From: JACADW01 sp963747985
GTDB taxonomy: Bacteria > Acidobacteriota > UBA6911
Direction of reading: 5' to 3'
Assembly: GCA_963747985.1 (NCBI GenBank)
Contig: CAVVHG010000006.1
Coordinates: 310,001-374,000, forward strand
Length of the DNA: 64,000 nucleotides
The notes under the pieces were generated by a model. It saw only the letters and a program-made list of their open reading frames with translations. It made no database searches and was not told the origin of the DNA. Positions 17,764-25,871 of the stretch are shown one piece after another. Numbering within the stretch: the stretch's first letter is position 1; each line of letters opens with the position of its first letter. Both the position numbers and the translations under genes were made by a program.

Positions 17764-18297
17764 TTACGAACGGAGCTGGGCGGGCGTCGGGAGCGTCGAG
17801 GCGTTCCAGCTGCCCCCGAGCGCGCGGATCAGTTGTACGGCGGAGGTCATCCTGCGGTAGAGGATGCTGACTGCGGTGCGTTGATTCGTCAGGGCAATGG
17901 TCTGAGACGTGATCACGTCGAGGTATGAAACCGTACCGGATTTGTAGCGATCCAATTCCAGTTGCAGGGACATCTCCGCCGCTTTCACAGCAGCATCCTG
18001 CTGAGCTGCTTCTTCGGCGAGCAGCCGCAGCGCCGACAGGCTGTCTTCCGCCTCCTGAAAGGCGGTCAGGACGGTCTGCCGGTAGGAAGCGACGGCCGCG
18101 TCCTAAGCCGCTTCTGTCAGATGCACCTGCGCGCGCCGGCGTCCGAAGTCGAAGAGCGTTTGCGCGAGGCTGGGACCGACAGACCAGAAGCGGCTGGGCC
18201 AGGTGAACCAGTCGCTGATGCTGCTGCTTTGGAGCCCGCCTGTGGCTGTCAACAGGAGCGTCGGGTAGAAAGCCGTTTTCGCCAGCCCGATCTGGGC
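17764..18297 (-). pseudogene. TolC/NodT-type outer membrane channel remnant
   Basis: The minus strand encodes the C-terminal half of an RND outer membrane lipoprotein: AKTAFYPTLLLTATGGLQS, SLAQTLFDFGRRRAQVHLTEAA, then a TAG stop at 18103-18105 exactly where the family has Tyr, and in the same frame DAAVASYRQTVLTAFQEAEDSL, ELDRYKSGTVSYLDV and SWNASTLPTPAQL. The in-frame amber is therefore a point nonsense mutation. The N-terminal half is missing because the sequence joins directly to the RND pump remnant at about 18298. It is not expected to form a channel. Confidence 0.9.
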
Positions 18298-19613
18298 GGT
18301 CACGATCAGCACGGGTTCGTTGACCAGCGAAGCTTCGATTGCCTGCGCCGTGCCCGAAAAGCTGCCGTGAATCCCAACCGGCATGCCCATCTCGCTTTGC
18401 GCCGCCTCGACTGCGGCCACCGCATCGCCCAGCGCCACGCCTTCGGGAAGGTTGAATGAGATAGTTGCCGCAGGGAACAGCCCCTGGTGATTCACTGCAA
18501 GGGGTGCGTCGGAAGGCGCATACCGAGTGAAGGCTGCGAGCGGCACTGTGCTGCCCTTCGAGGTGCCGACATAAATGGTCTTCAGTGGTTCAGCTGGGTG
18601 AAGATGGTGGACACCTGCCGCTGCCCGAATGCGTCGTACAGCGTGTCATCGATGGTCTGCGGCGTGATACCAAGGCGTGACGCCGTGTCGCGGTCGATGT
18701 CCAGCTGCAACCCCAGGCCGGCGTTCTGCTGGCCGGTGGCGACGTCGAGCAGGTGGGGCAGCGTTCTCATCCTGTCCAGCAGGCGTGCCGCTGCGAGGCT
18801 CAGCTCGTAAGAGTCGGGGCCCTCGATCGAATACTGGTATTGCGTCCGCGTGACACGGGTTTCAACGGTCAGGTCCTGAACCGTCTGCATGTAGAGCGTA
18901 ATGCCCGGAACGGCCGCCAGCTTCGGGGCCAGCCGGCGGATTATTTCAGAAGCATTTGCGTCCCGTTCTTCCAACGGCCTCAGGGTAATCTGAACGCGCC
19001 CGCTGTTTGGCGTCGTGTTGATCCCGTCCACGCCTATGAAAGAAGCCAGGGTCTGAAGCGCCGGGTCCTGGAGGATGACCTTGGCCAGCTCCTGCTGGTG
19101 TTCGGCCATGGCGGCGAACGAAACCGACTGCGGCGCCTGTGAAATGCCCAGGATCATGCCCGTGTCCTGTACGGGGAAGAAACCCTTGGGCACGACGATG
19201 TAGAGAAGGATGGTTCCGACCAGAGTGGCCAGCGCCACCAGGATGGTGGCGGGCTGGTGTTTCAGCACAAAGCGCAGGGCCTCGCCATAGCGGAATATCA
19301 CACAATTGAAAAGGTGCTCGGAAAGCCGGTAGAAGCCGCTCTGCTGAGCACCGGGACGATGCCGCAGGATCCGCGCACACATCATGGGCGTCAGCGTGAG
19401 CGAGACGACGGCCGACACCACGATGGTCACTGCGAGCGTCACAGCGAACTCGAGCGTGATCAGCGAGCTGCCAAAGGCGCTGATCGATGTCATCTGGCTC
19501 AGGCTGGGCACCTGGCCAAATTGGCGCTCCAGCGGAGCCGTGATGGAGGAGGCAATTATCTCCGGGCCTGCCCCCGGGTAGAACGTCTGCACCTGGATGA
19601 TGGGGTAATCCAC
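18298..19613 (-). pseudogene. RND (AcrB/MdtBC-type) efflux pump remnant with internal deletions
   Basis: Recognisable pieces of a roughly 1030-residue pump are joined in order with gaps: the first porter segment (DYPIIQVQTFYPGAGPE, TSISAFGSSLITLEF) runs straight into transmembrane helix material from the middle (TIVVSAVVSLTLTPMMCARIL), then the second porter half (GFFPVQDTGMILG, ITLYMQTVQDL). A stop at about 18582 and a frame change follow a lost stretch, and the last piece (TIYVGTSKGSTVPLAAF, ATISFNLPEG, GSFSGTAQAIEASL) joins into the TolC remnant. The N-terminal 45 or so residues are also gone; upstream it abuts the truncated DUF488 gene. At least four deletions are needed. Confidence 0.92.
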
Positions 19614-20008
19614 AGCACCACCCGGTCTTCGCTCTCCGGATCAGCAAGCAGCCGCAGGTTCTCATCGAATTCAGCGGTTTGCACGTAGTCTGCATAGCCG
19701 CGGAATGAGCTGTTGCGCCAGCCCAGGTTAGGCGAACCAGCTTTCGCCCGCCTGAATCCGCCCAGGCCGGGCATTTGTTCGTATGAGATGCCCGCTGCGT
19801 CGAGGGAGTGGGGCAAGGTCTCCTTGTTGAATTGAGGTTTGTGTCGCGAACGCGGCACGGTGGGCACGTCGCCCACGCGTGTCACCCCGTGGGCTTTGAG
19901 GAGGCGAATGAATTCCTCCAGATCGCGCGTCGAGTGGCCGATGGTCAGGATGAGCTTCGGTTTCGTCAGGGTCTGTCTCCGGCGGCGACGCACGGCCGCG
20001 GAGCCCAT
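19614..20008 (-). pseudogene. DUF488 protein, C-terminally truncated
   Basis: From ATG 20008, one base after the stop of the penicillin-binding protein, the minus strand encodes LILTIGHSTRDLEEFIRLL, VTRVGDVPTVPRSRHKPQFN and GYADYVQTAEFDENLRLL, the N-terminal two thirds of a DUF488 protein (a small cytoplasmic family of unknown activity). At about 19614 the sequence runs into the RND pump remnant, so the usual final 'CAE...CHR' cysteine-histidine segment is lost and a nonsense tail is read. The RND deletion therefore also destroyed this gene. Confidence 0.8.
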
Positions 20009-20009
20009 T

Positions 20010-22583
20010 TTACGGTGACTTGGCGGGCTCCGGCTTCGATTTATGAAACAGTCCGAAGAACCGCCGGAGGGGTCCTTCCTTCGGCTTCGACTCGCGTGCC
20101 TCCGGCTGCGCGCTCTGTTCCACCTGGCGGATGTCCGCCGACCTCTGGTCCCGCGAGGTCGAATCACCCATCGGCCCCGTGAATACCGGGACAGTCGCAG
20201 CCTGAACAGTCTCACGCGACGCCGGCTGGTGCCTCACAAGGCTCGAGACCCACGAAACCGGTGCCAGTTCCGCCAGCCGCAAGCCGCGGTGAAGTGAGCA
20301 CATTGTCGTCGGCTCGGTGCCCCTGACATAGTACTCGAGACGGCTCTCAGGGCAATCTGCGGCCAGTTCGCCGCTCGCCGGGTCGATCATTACTGAGGTG
20401 ACTCCCTGAGGCGCGCTGAACGATCTCGGTGTGGAGTAGCCGGGAAGACTGACAGCGCGTTTCATGAAATCCGCCCAGATGACAGCAGCGGACTCGCCTC
20501 CGGAAAGATGCAGTTCACGGTTGTCGTCGTAGCCGACCCATACGACACAGAGCAGGTCCGACGTGAAGCCGGCAAACCAGCCGTCATGTGATGTTCCGGT
20601 CTTCCCGGCCGCCGGCGACTGGAAACCCAACCGCCTCACAGCACCGCCGGTGCCGTAGTTCAGCACGTCCTCGAGGATGCTGGTCACCATGAAGGCCACT
20701 CTCGGATCGAGACCCCGGTGCTCGAGAGGCGCACACGCATCCATGATGGACCCGTCCGCGCTGTCGATCCGCCGGAGGAGCCGCGGTTCGATCCATTTCC
20801 CGCTTCGGGCCAAGACTGTGTAGGCTGAAGCGACCTCCAGCGGGGTCATCTCATATGAGCCCAGCGCCAGCGCCGGGGTGGGCTGGATGCGCATCCCGGG
20901 CACAAGCAGCCGGGCCAGCTCCGCTACCCGGTCGTACCCGGCCATCTCCGCGACTTTGACGGTTGCCACATTAAGGGACTTGGTCAATGCCACCCGGAGT
21001 GTGACGTCTCCGTAGTAATCCTCCCCGTAGTTGGCCGGGGTGTAGAGCCCGCGCTCGGTCTCAAACGAAGTTGGTTCGTCCGTGACCAGCGTCGAGGGAG
21101 TCAGGGCAGGACCGCTGCCATCGAACGCCGTGTTGAATGCAGTCGCATAGACGAAAGGCTTGAAGACCGACCCGGGCTGACGCTCCGCCAAAGCACGGTT
21201 CAACTGGCTCTCCGCATAATTCCTGCCGCCTACCAGGGCGCGCACCTCCCCGGTGTGAACATCCAGGGCGACGAGTGCAGCCTGTACCGGAGGGACCGCT
21301 CCGCCGCGCCTGCGCAAGGCATCGCGACGCCGCGCAAGCCGGCCTTCGATGCTGCGGAGGCCGGCGTCGACGGCCTCATTTGCTGCCATTTGCACTGCAC
21401 TATCCAGACCGGTGTAGACATGGCAACCCCGGGCCGCGGCATCGTCGCCTTCGAAACGCTGCAGTAGCCGGTCCCGAACGAGGTCGACGTAGTAGGGCGC
21501 CGGGCCGGCCTCGAGGTTTCGCCCGACAAAATTCAGCGGAATCGCGCGCGCCTGTGCCGCAGCCTCCGATGAAATCCTCCCGTCGCTCAGGAGCAGGTCG
21601 AGCACGCGGTCGCGGGCTTCAGCGGCGCGTCCCGGGTCGAGATCCGGCGAAGACCATCGGTTCGGTGCCCTGATGATGCCGGCCAGGAAACAGGCTTCGG
21701 CAAGGGAGCACTCCCTGACGTCCTTGCCGAAGTAGGATCTCGCCGCCGCCCCGAACCCATGGATCGCGAAGCTGCCGCGGTTGCCCAGGTAGATTTCGTT
21801 GGCGTACATCTCGAAGATCTGCTTCTTGGTGAAACGCCCTTCGAGGAGCAGCGCGATGAGCGTCTCCGAGAGTTTCCTGCGCCACTCACGCCGGGTGTTC
21901 AGGAAGAAACTGCGCGCCAGCTGCATGGTCAATGTGCTTGCGCCCTGGGTCCTGCTTGCGCGTACCAGATCGACGCGGGCTGCACCCAGGATCCGAACCG
22001 GATCGAATCCGGGGTGATCGAAGAAGCGCTTGTCCTCGGCAATCAGGACCGCATCGACCAGATAGGGTGGTAACTCGGAAAAGCTCACGAAGCGTCGCTT
22101 TTCGCGGCCTTCGTCGCCGATGTTTGTGAGGAGTTCAGGTTCGAGCTCAGCGGAAGTGGTGTCGGCCCCCGCGTCGAGTGCCGTGATGCGGGTGATGCGT
22201 CCCGCACGGAACTCTATGCGGAGCGCGTTCCGCGACTTGAAGCAGGAATCCGGACCCGGCCGGACCTCCAGGACAGAGGGCGAAGACCTGATGCGGCCGC
22301 GAGCGCCGACGGTTGCGTTATCGCCGTACCCAGCGAGTCGGAGGTACCGGGCGAGTTCTCCTGCGGAAGTCGTCTGTCCGACCGTCACACGCCTGGGTGC
22401 CGTGTAGATCGCCGGACCTCGGTGAAGCGCAAGTCCCGGCAGGCCGGCATCGATCAAGTGCGAGAAATGGAGATAGCAGGCAAGCGCCGAGGCTGCCGAG
22501 GCCATGCAGACGAGGGCCGCAGATGCAAACAACAGGCGATGTGCCTGAAGGACCAAAGCGACATGCTTCCATAGGCGTCGCAC
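20010..22583 (-). CDS. mrcB: Bifunctional class A penicillin-binding protein (PBP1b type)
   Basis: 857 residues from GTG 22583 behind GGGGGAGAAG. One N-terminal membrane anchor (about 17-38), then a PBP1b-like accessory region before the GT51 transglycosylase: EDKRFFDHPGFD with catalytic Glu 183 and QGASTLTMQLARSFF. The transpeptidase has QPGSVFKPF (Ser 472), SLN (536-538) and AGKTGTSHDGWF (Lys 661). It polymerises and cross-links peptidoglycan on the periplasmic face. The C-terminal 130 residues are a low-complexity, Lys/Pro-rich tail. All catalytic residues are present. The start of the truncated DUF488 gene lies one base beyond its stop, so it once headed an operon. Assignment to mrcB rather than another class A name rests on the N-terminal region. 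Confidence 0.93.
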   Translation of the reverse strand: MRRLWKHVALVLQAHRLLFASAALVCMASAASALACYLHFSHLIDAGLPGLALHRGPAIYTAPRRVTVGQTTSAGELARYLRLAGYGDNATVGARGRIRSSPSVLEVRPGPDSCFKSRNALRIEFRAGRITRITALDAGADTTSAELEPELLTNIGDEGREKRRFVSFSELPPYLVDAVLIAEDKRFFDHPGFDPVRILGAARVDLVRASRTQGASTLTMQLARSFFLNTRREWRRKLSETLIALLLEGRFTKKQIFEMYANEIYLGNRGSFAIHGFGAAARSYFGKDVRECSLAEACFLAGIIRAPNRWSSPDLDPGRAAEARDRVLDLLLSDGRISSEAAAQARAIPLNFVGRNLEAGPAPYYVDLVRDRLLQRFEGDDAAARGCHVYTGLDSAVQMAANEAVDAGLRSIEGRLARRRDALRRRGGAVPPVQAALVALDVHTGEVRALVGGRNYAESQLNRALAERQPGSVFKPFVYATAFNTAFDGSGPALTPSTLVTDEPTSFETERGLYTPANYGEDYYGDVTLRVALTKSLNVATVKVAEMAGYDRVAELARLLVPGMRIQPTPALALGSYEMTPLEVASAYTVLARSGKWIEPRLLRRIDSADGSIMDACAPLEHRGLDPRVAFMVTSILEDVLNYGTGGAVRRLGFQSPAAGKTGTSHDGWFAGFTSDLLCVVWVGYDDNRELHLSGGESAAVIWADFMKRAVSLPGYSTPRSFSAPQGVTSVMIDPASGELAADCPESRLEYYVRGTEPTTMCSLHRGLRLAELAPVSWVSSLVRHQPASRETVQAATVPVFTGPMGDSTSRDQRSADIRQVEQSAQPEARESKPKEGPLRRFFGLFHKSKPEPAKSP

Positions 22584-22930
22584 AGCTTCTCCCCCTGCCC
22601 GATCTCAGAGTTACGCACGAGTTATGCCAGAGGGAGAGAGGCTGGCATCTTGGTGTCGCTATGGCAGATAGGAAGACGGCGGCCTATCAGAGAGCGGGTA
22701 CTTTGCATGCGCCAAAGGAAATTTTCCCGTATTTTGGGGACAGGCTACTCAACCTCGAAACTCGGCCCCTCAATAGGCGCTCCTACCCATAACGAACTGG
22801 GAGTTTCTGCGAATTGCGTCTCATCTTCCCGTGAGGGTCAATAGGACGTGCAGGAAAGCCTGCGAAACCGCCTGCGACTCCGGTACCGATTCCGATCCCG
22901 TATTTCGAGGTTGAGTAGCCTGTCCCCAAA
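22584..22930. other. Gene-free interval carrying an inverted repeat
   Basis: No gene is supported. The interval is defined by the 30-bp inverted repeat described separately (22731-22932). It also contains a short hexamer-like run (GGTACCGATTCCGATCCCG) that recurs in degenerate form in two other intergenic regions. Confidence 0.5.
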
Positions 22931-22932
22931 AT
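22731..22932. repeat. 30-bp perfect inverted repeat pair (REP-like)
   Basis: Bases 22731-22760 (ATTTTGGGGACAGGCTACTC and ten more bases) are the exact reverse complement of 22903-22932. The arms are separated by 142 bp and the right arm touches the stop codon of the sensor remnant. The GGGGACAGGCTACTC core resembles the GGGGACAG-type REP sequences that accompany RAYT (IS200-like) transposases in many genomes; no transposase lies inside. Confidence 0.75.
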
Positions 22933-23816
22933 CAACTGCAGCAGGCGCGAATAGTCATGGCCAGTTCCTCGGAAGGCCCGCCCTTGGTCAGGTAGGCGAC
23001 CGCGCCGGCGGCGTGCATCGCGGCCGCAACATCCGGATCCGCGTACATCGAGAGGCCGATGATCCTGACCTGCGGGTTTCTGGCCAGGATCGCCCTGGTG
23101 GCCTCGACGCCGCTCGTTTCACCGAGGTTGACATCCAAGACGATTGCATCAGGTTGCAGCTGTGCGGCCAGTTCGATCGCCTGCGAAGCATCGGCAGCCT
23201 CGCCCACTACTTCGATATCCGGCTCGAACCGCATCAGCCCCACGAGTCCTTCGCGCATGATCTGGTGATCGGCGACGATCAGCACCCGATGTACCGCTGT
23301 CTTCTCGCGGCCGGCCACGCCGCCGGTATTTTCGGCGCCTGACGAAACCTCGCCGGGCTCGTTGCCCGAACGCCTCAGCTCACCGGCCCGGACGGTCAGG
23401 GTAATCTTCGTTCCCTTGCCCGGCGCACTGTCTATCTCCATCTCGCCGCCGAGGTGAGCGAGGCGCTGCTCGATGCTGAAGAGGCCGAAGCTGGCCTCGT
23501 CCGTCCGCCGTTTCCCCTTCCGGCTGACGGGGAACCCGGCCCCTTCATCCCGGACGACAAGTCTGATGCGTCCGTCGTTCTTGCCGTAGCGATCTCCGAA
23601 GAAACGGTTGGCGAAAGGCACGTGGTAGTCCGGCCTCAGGAGGACCAGGTACGCGGGCAGTTGGTCCAACGCCTTCTGGAAACGATGGTGCTCTGCTTGG
23701 ATCAGGGCTCTAGCCTGTTCCAGCGAGGTCGTGCGTTCACGCACGCGCTGTTCCAGTTCGTCCCTGGATGCCCTCAAATCGACCGTTTCGGTAAGGATCT
23801 GGCGGCGGCGATGCAT
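22932..23816 (-). pseudogene. Deletion remnant of a hybrid sensor kinase-receiver
   Basis: 294 residues nearly paralogous to the protein at 25872-28562. The first 79 residues match its coiled-coil/PAS entry (ALIQAEHHRFQKALDQLPAY, VPFANRFF), then position RYGK joins directly to NDGRIRLVV in the ATPase domain. By residue count about 240 residues (720 bases) are missing cleanly and in frame: the rest of the PAS domain, the HisKA_3 phospho-accepting helix and the N box. The C-terminal receiver has VLIVADHQIMREG where the paralogue has VDDHQ, so one conserved acidic-pocket Asp is Ala; the phospho-acceptor AIVLDVNLGE is kept. It has no kinase activity; it may still make a protein that interferes with the paralogue. 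Confidence 0.85.
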
Positions 23817-24142
23817 GTTCCGCGTATTCCCGTCCCAAGCCCGAGCAGCAACAGGCCTTCGATCCCGTGGCGCGACGACGCCACGGAAGCGGGGGAGCGG
23901 CGGGATGCACCGTTACGCTTCACCTGTTTCTCTCTGTGCAGTCGCATGAGGATACCGCTCCGATGTCAGGCCCGGACGCGTCAAGCATGAGACCGGTCAC
24001 GATACGTCCGGACGGTTTGCCGGGGGGAAAGAGTCACTCTGAATCGGCAGCTCCGCGCACCATTTTCCACGTGCAGATGAGCCTTGTCACATAGGCTACT
24101 TCCCCTGAGTCCTTGTTGGCTCGTCGGGGGATGCCGGGGCCA
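23817..24142. other. Gene-free interval
   Basis: Nothing recognised on either strand. Presumably it once held the N-terminal part of the deleted sensor gene at 22932-23816. Confidence 0.4.
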
Positions 24143-24616
24143 TCAGGGCTGATGTCCGATAAATGCCTGGATGTCGATTTCTTTGCCTTTGTGCAGTCCA
24201 ACCTTGTGGTAGGCCCTCTCCAGATCTTCCCGGCTGACCACCCTGAGTGCGGTCCGGTTCGCGAGGCTCTCCGTCTGCAGATACGGATGGTGGGTATAGA
24301 TCCAGACGTGACCGAGCTCGTGAGCGACGACGGCTCTCAGGTCGCGTTCATCAAGAAGCGAGAGGAAATCACGGTCGACAGAGAGGAGATATGTTCCCGG
24401 GTTGCCTTCGGATGGGTTCACAGAGACCAGCCGGTTGTTTCCGCGATCCACGGAAACAAGCACCTTTGTATTGTCGCCCAGCTTTCTCTGCAGTTCCTCG
24501 ACAACGGTTGTTATTCTCTGGGTCTGATCGGGGAACTGCTCTTCAGGCCTGACCTCCCGGCCCTCACCTCCCAGACAAGTAACTGCAAACAGAAGGAATG
24601 ACTCAAGCACAGGCAC
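24143..24616 (-). CDS. Small exported zinc metallopeptidase-like protein
   Basis: 157 residues from GTG 24616. The N-terminus (VLESFLLFAVTCLGG) is a short hydrophobic export signal and may be a lipoprotein signal with Cys 14. The only functional motif is VVAHELGHVWIY (His99-Glu100, His103), the HExxH zinc site of gluzincin/M48-like peptidases; a further acidic ligand could be Glu in TESLANR about 14 residues on. The protein is much shorter than typical M48 enzymes (250-450 residues) and has no membrane helices. It is either a minimal peptidase or a metal-binding relative; the substrate is unknown. Confidence 0.8.
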   Translation of the reverse strand: MPVLESFLLFAVTCLGGEGREVRPEEQFPDQTQRITTVVEELQRKLGDNTKVLVSVDRGNNRLVSVNPSEGNPGTYLLSVDRDFLSLLDERDLRAVVAHELGHVWIYTHHPYLQTESLANRTALRVVSREDLERAYHKVGLHKGKEIDIQAFIGHQP

Positions 24617-24932
24617 GCGTTTATCGGTCGCAAGTCGGTTGCCAAAACGACGTTTCGCCGCAACTGATTCTTCCGCAGCACGTTGGGAAAGACACGATCG
24701 CGCCCCGCGGTCAGAGGAAACGCGAATTGGCGTAGGAGTGCGCCAAATGCCCCTCTGCCCTGGGAGACCGCTGCCCGTCAGGCAGCACGGAGGGGAAGGT
24801 CAGATTTTCCCCGCAGCGAGGACGTTTTCCTTGGCGAAATCACCCGTCAGGTCCGTCGCGAAATGCCGGGAACGAATCTAATTCAATTGTAGTCGAACAC
24901 TTATGGCTGGCAGCGAGGACGCCCCTCACCAC
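24617..24932. other. Gene-free upstream region of a small secreted protein gene
   Basis: No gene. Contains a hairpin GCTGCC-cgtca-GGCAGC near 24770. The TGCARGAWTTGC-type dyads found upstream of 7481 are not seen here. Confidence 0.4.
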
Positions 24933-24948
24933 TGGCACGGGGGCTGCA
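24933..24948 (+). promoter_or_regulatory. Sigma-54 (-24/-12) promoter
   Basis: TGGCACGGGGGCTGCA matches TGGCACG-N4-TTGCA at all but one defined position (CTGC for TTGC), with exact GG-GC spacing. Predicted start near 24960 gives a leader of about 23 bases ending in AAGGAGGAG (24971-24979) and ATG 24983. Confidence 0.72.
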
Positions 24949-24982
24949 AGTAGAACGCAAACCTCACAGAAAGGAGGAGAGT

Positions 24983-25318
24983 ATGACAGCATCAAACATG
25001 GCAGCGCGTCTGAACCGGATGGTTCTGATAACCCTGCTTTGTGCGTTCGTCGCGTCCCTTGTACCCCTTGCGCCGGCAGCCGCAGCAGAGAAGAGCGCCA
25101 GCGGTGAACTGACGCGCGTGGATTCCATGGCCAAGACCTTCACCATTAAGTCGGACGAAGGAACGGAGATGAATTTCCAGTACTCGGATCAGACTCTTGT
25201 GGTGGGAGGCGAGAAGGGAGTCCAGGGCCTGTCGTCCAACGAGGGCAGCAAGGTAACGGTGTTCTACACGGAAGCGGAGGGAAAGCGTCAGGCCACACGC
25301 ATTGAGATCAAATCCTGA
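24983..25318 (+). CDS. Small exported beta protein, predicted sigma-54 target
   Basis: 111 residues, excellent ribosome site. Signal peptide to about residue 35 (APAAAAEK). The mature part, ASGELTRVDSMAKTFTIKSD...NFQYSDQTLV...GSKVTVFYTEAEGKRQATRIEI, is a small OB/beta-barrel-like domain similar to DUF5666-type periplasmic proteins in which a metal- or solute-binding role is suspected but not shown. It is followed by a 13-bp-stem hairpin, so it forms a monocistronic unit with its own -24/-12 promoter. Confidence 0.87.
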   Translation: MTASNMAARLNRMVLITLLCAFVASLVPLAPAAAAEKSASGELTRVDSMAKTFTIKSDEGTEMNFQYSDQTLVVGGEKGVQGLSSNEGSKVTVFYTEAEGKRQATRIEIKS

Positions 25319-25342
25319 ACCATAGGAGGTATATCGACTGCG

Positions 25343-25374
25343 CGGACCGGCAGGCATCCAGGCCTGCCGGTCCG
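25343..25374 (+). terminator. Strong hairpin after the 111-residue gene
   Basis: Perfect 13-bp stem (CGGACCGGCAGGC / GCCTGCCGGTCCG) with the 6-base loop ATCCAG, 25 bases after the stop codon. No T-run follows. Confidence 0.65.
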
Positions 25375-25437
25375 GCGTTGCACTGATCGGCGATCCGGAG
25401 TCCCGGCGTCGGGTGCCGCCGATTCGTCCAGTTTTTT

Positions 25438-25822
25438 CTTTCGCCCTTCCAGGGCTCGACGATTTCCGTGACGTTATCCCCGGCTTCTCTGCCGCTAGCC
25501 CGGGGCTACTGTCTTTCGCGCCTCCGGCGCTTTGGTGTGCCGCGGACTCCGGGAGGGTGAGGCTCATTGAGAGTGGACAGCATGGCCGGTTGGAGCACGG
25601 GCAGCGGCGAACCGGGGATTTGACTGTGATCGCGGTATCGGCTTTCACTCCGGGGTTCGCTGTCGTTCATCCTGGGCTATCTTTCGCGCCTCCGGTGCTT
25701 GCCAAGGTCTGTCATTTCAGGCGTGGCGCCCCCGAGGGGCCGAAGAGATATAGCCGGGGGTGAGCGCAGCGAACGCGCGGATAAAGTTCAGCAAGAACAA
25801 GGGAGCCCTGGAGGGGCGAAAG
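25438..25822. repeat. 385-bp element bounded by 20-bp inverted repeats
   Basis: The left end CTTTCGCCCTTCCAGGGCTC (25438-25457) matches the reverse complement of the right end (25803-25822) at 19 of 20 positions. Inside, CTTTCGCGCCTCCGG occurs twice (about 25511 and 25679), also as shorter inverted relatives. There is no open frame of note. It looks like a non-autonomous or REP-derived intergenic element lying just downstream of the hybrid sensor gene (which reads leftward) and of the small secreted gene. Confidence 0.6.
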
Positions 25823-25871
25823 ACAGCAGGGTCTCAGTCTCGCATCCGCATCTCGCGGTTTCGCATGCATG

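Noticed and set aside
22932..23816. Functional two-component protein
   Set aside because: The phospho-accepting histidine and N box are deleted and the receiver lacks one acidic-pocket Asp.
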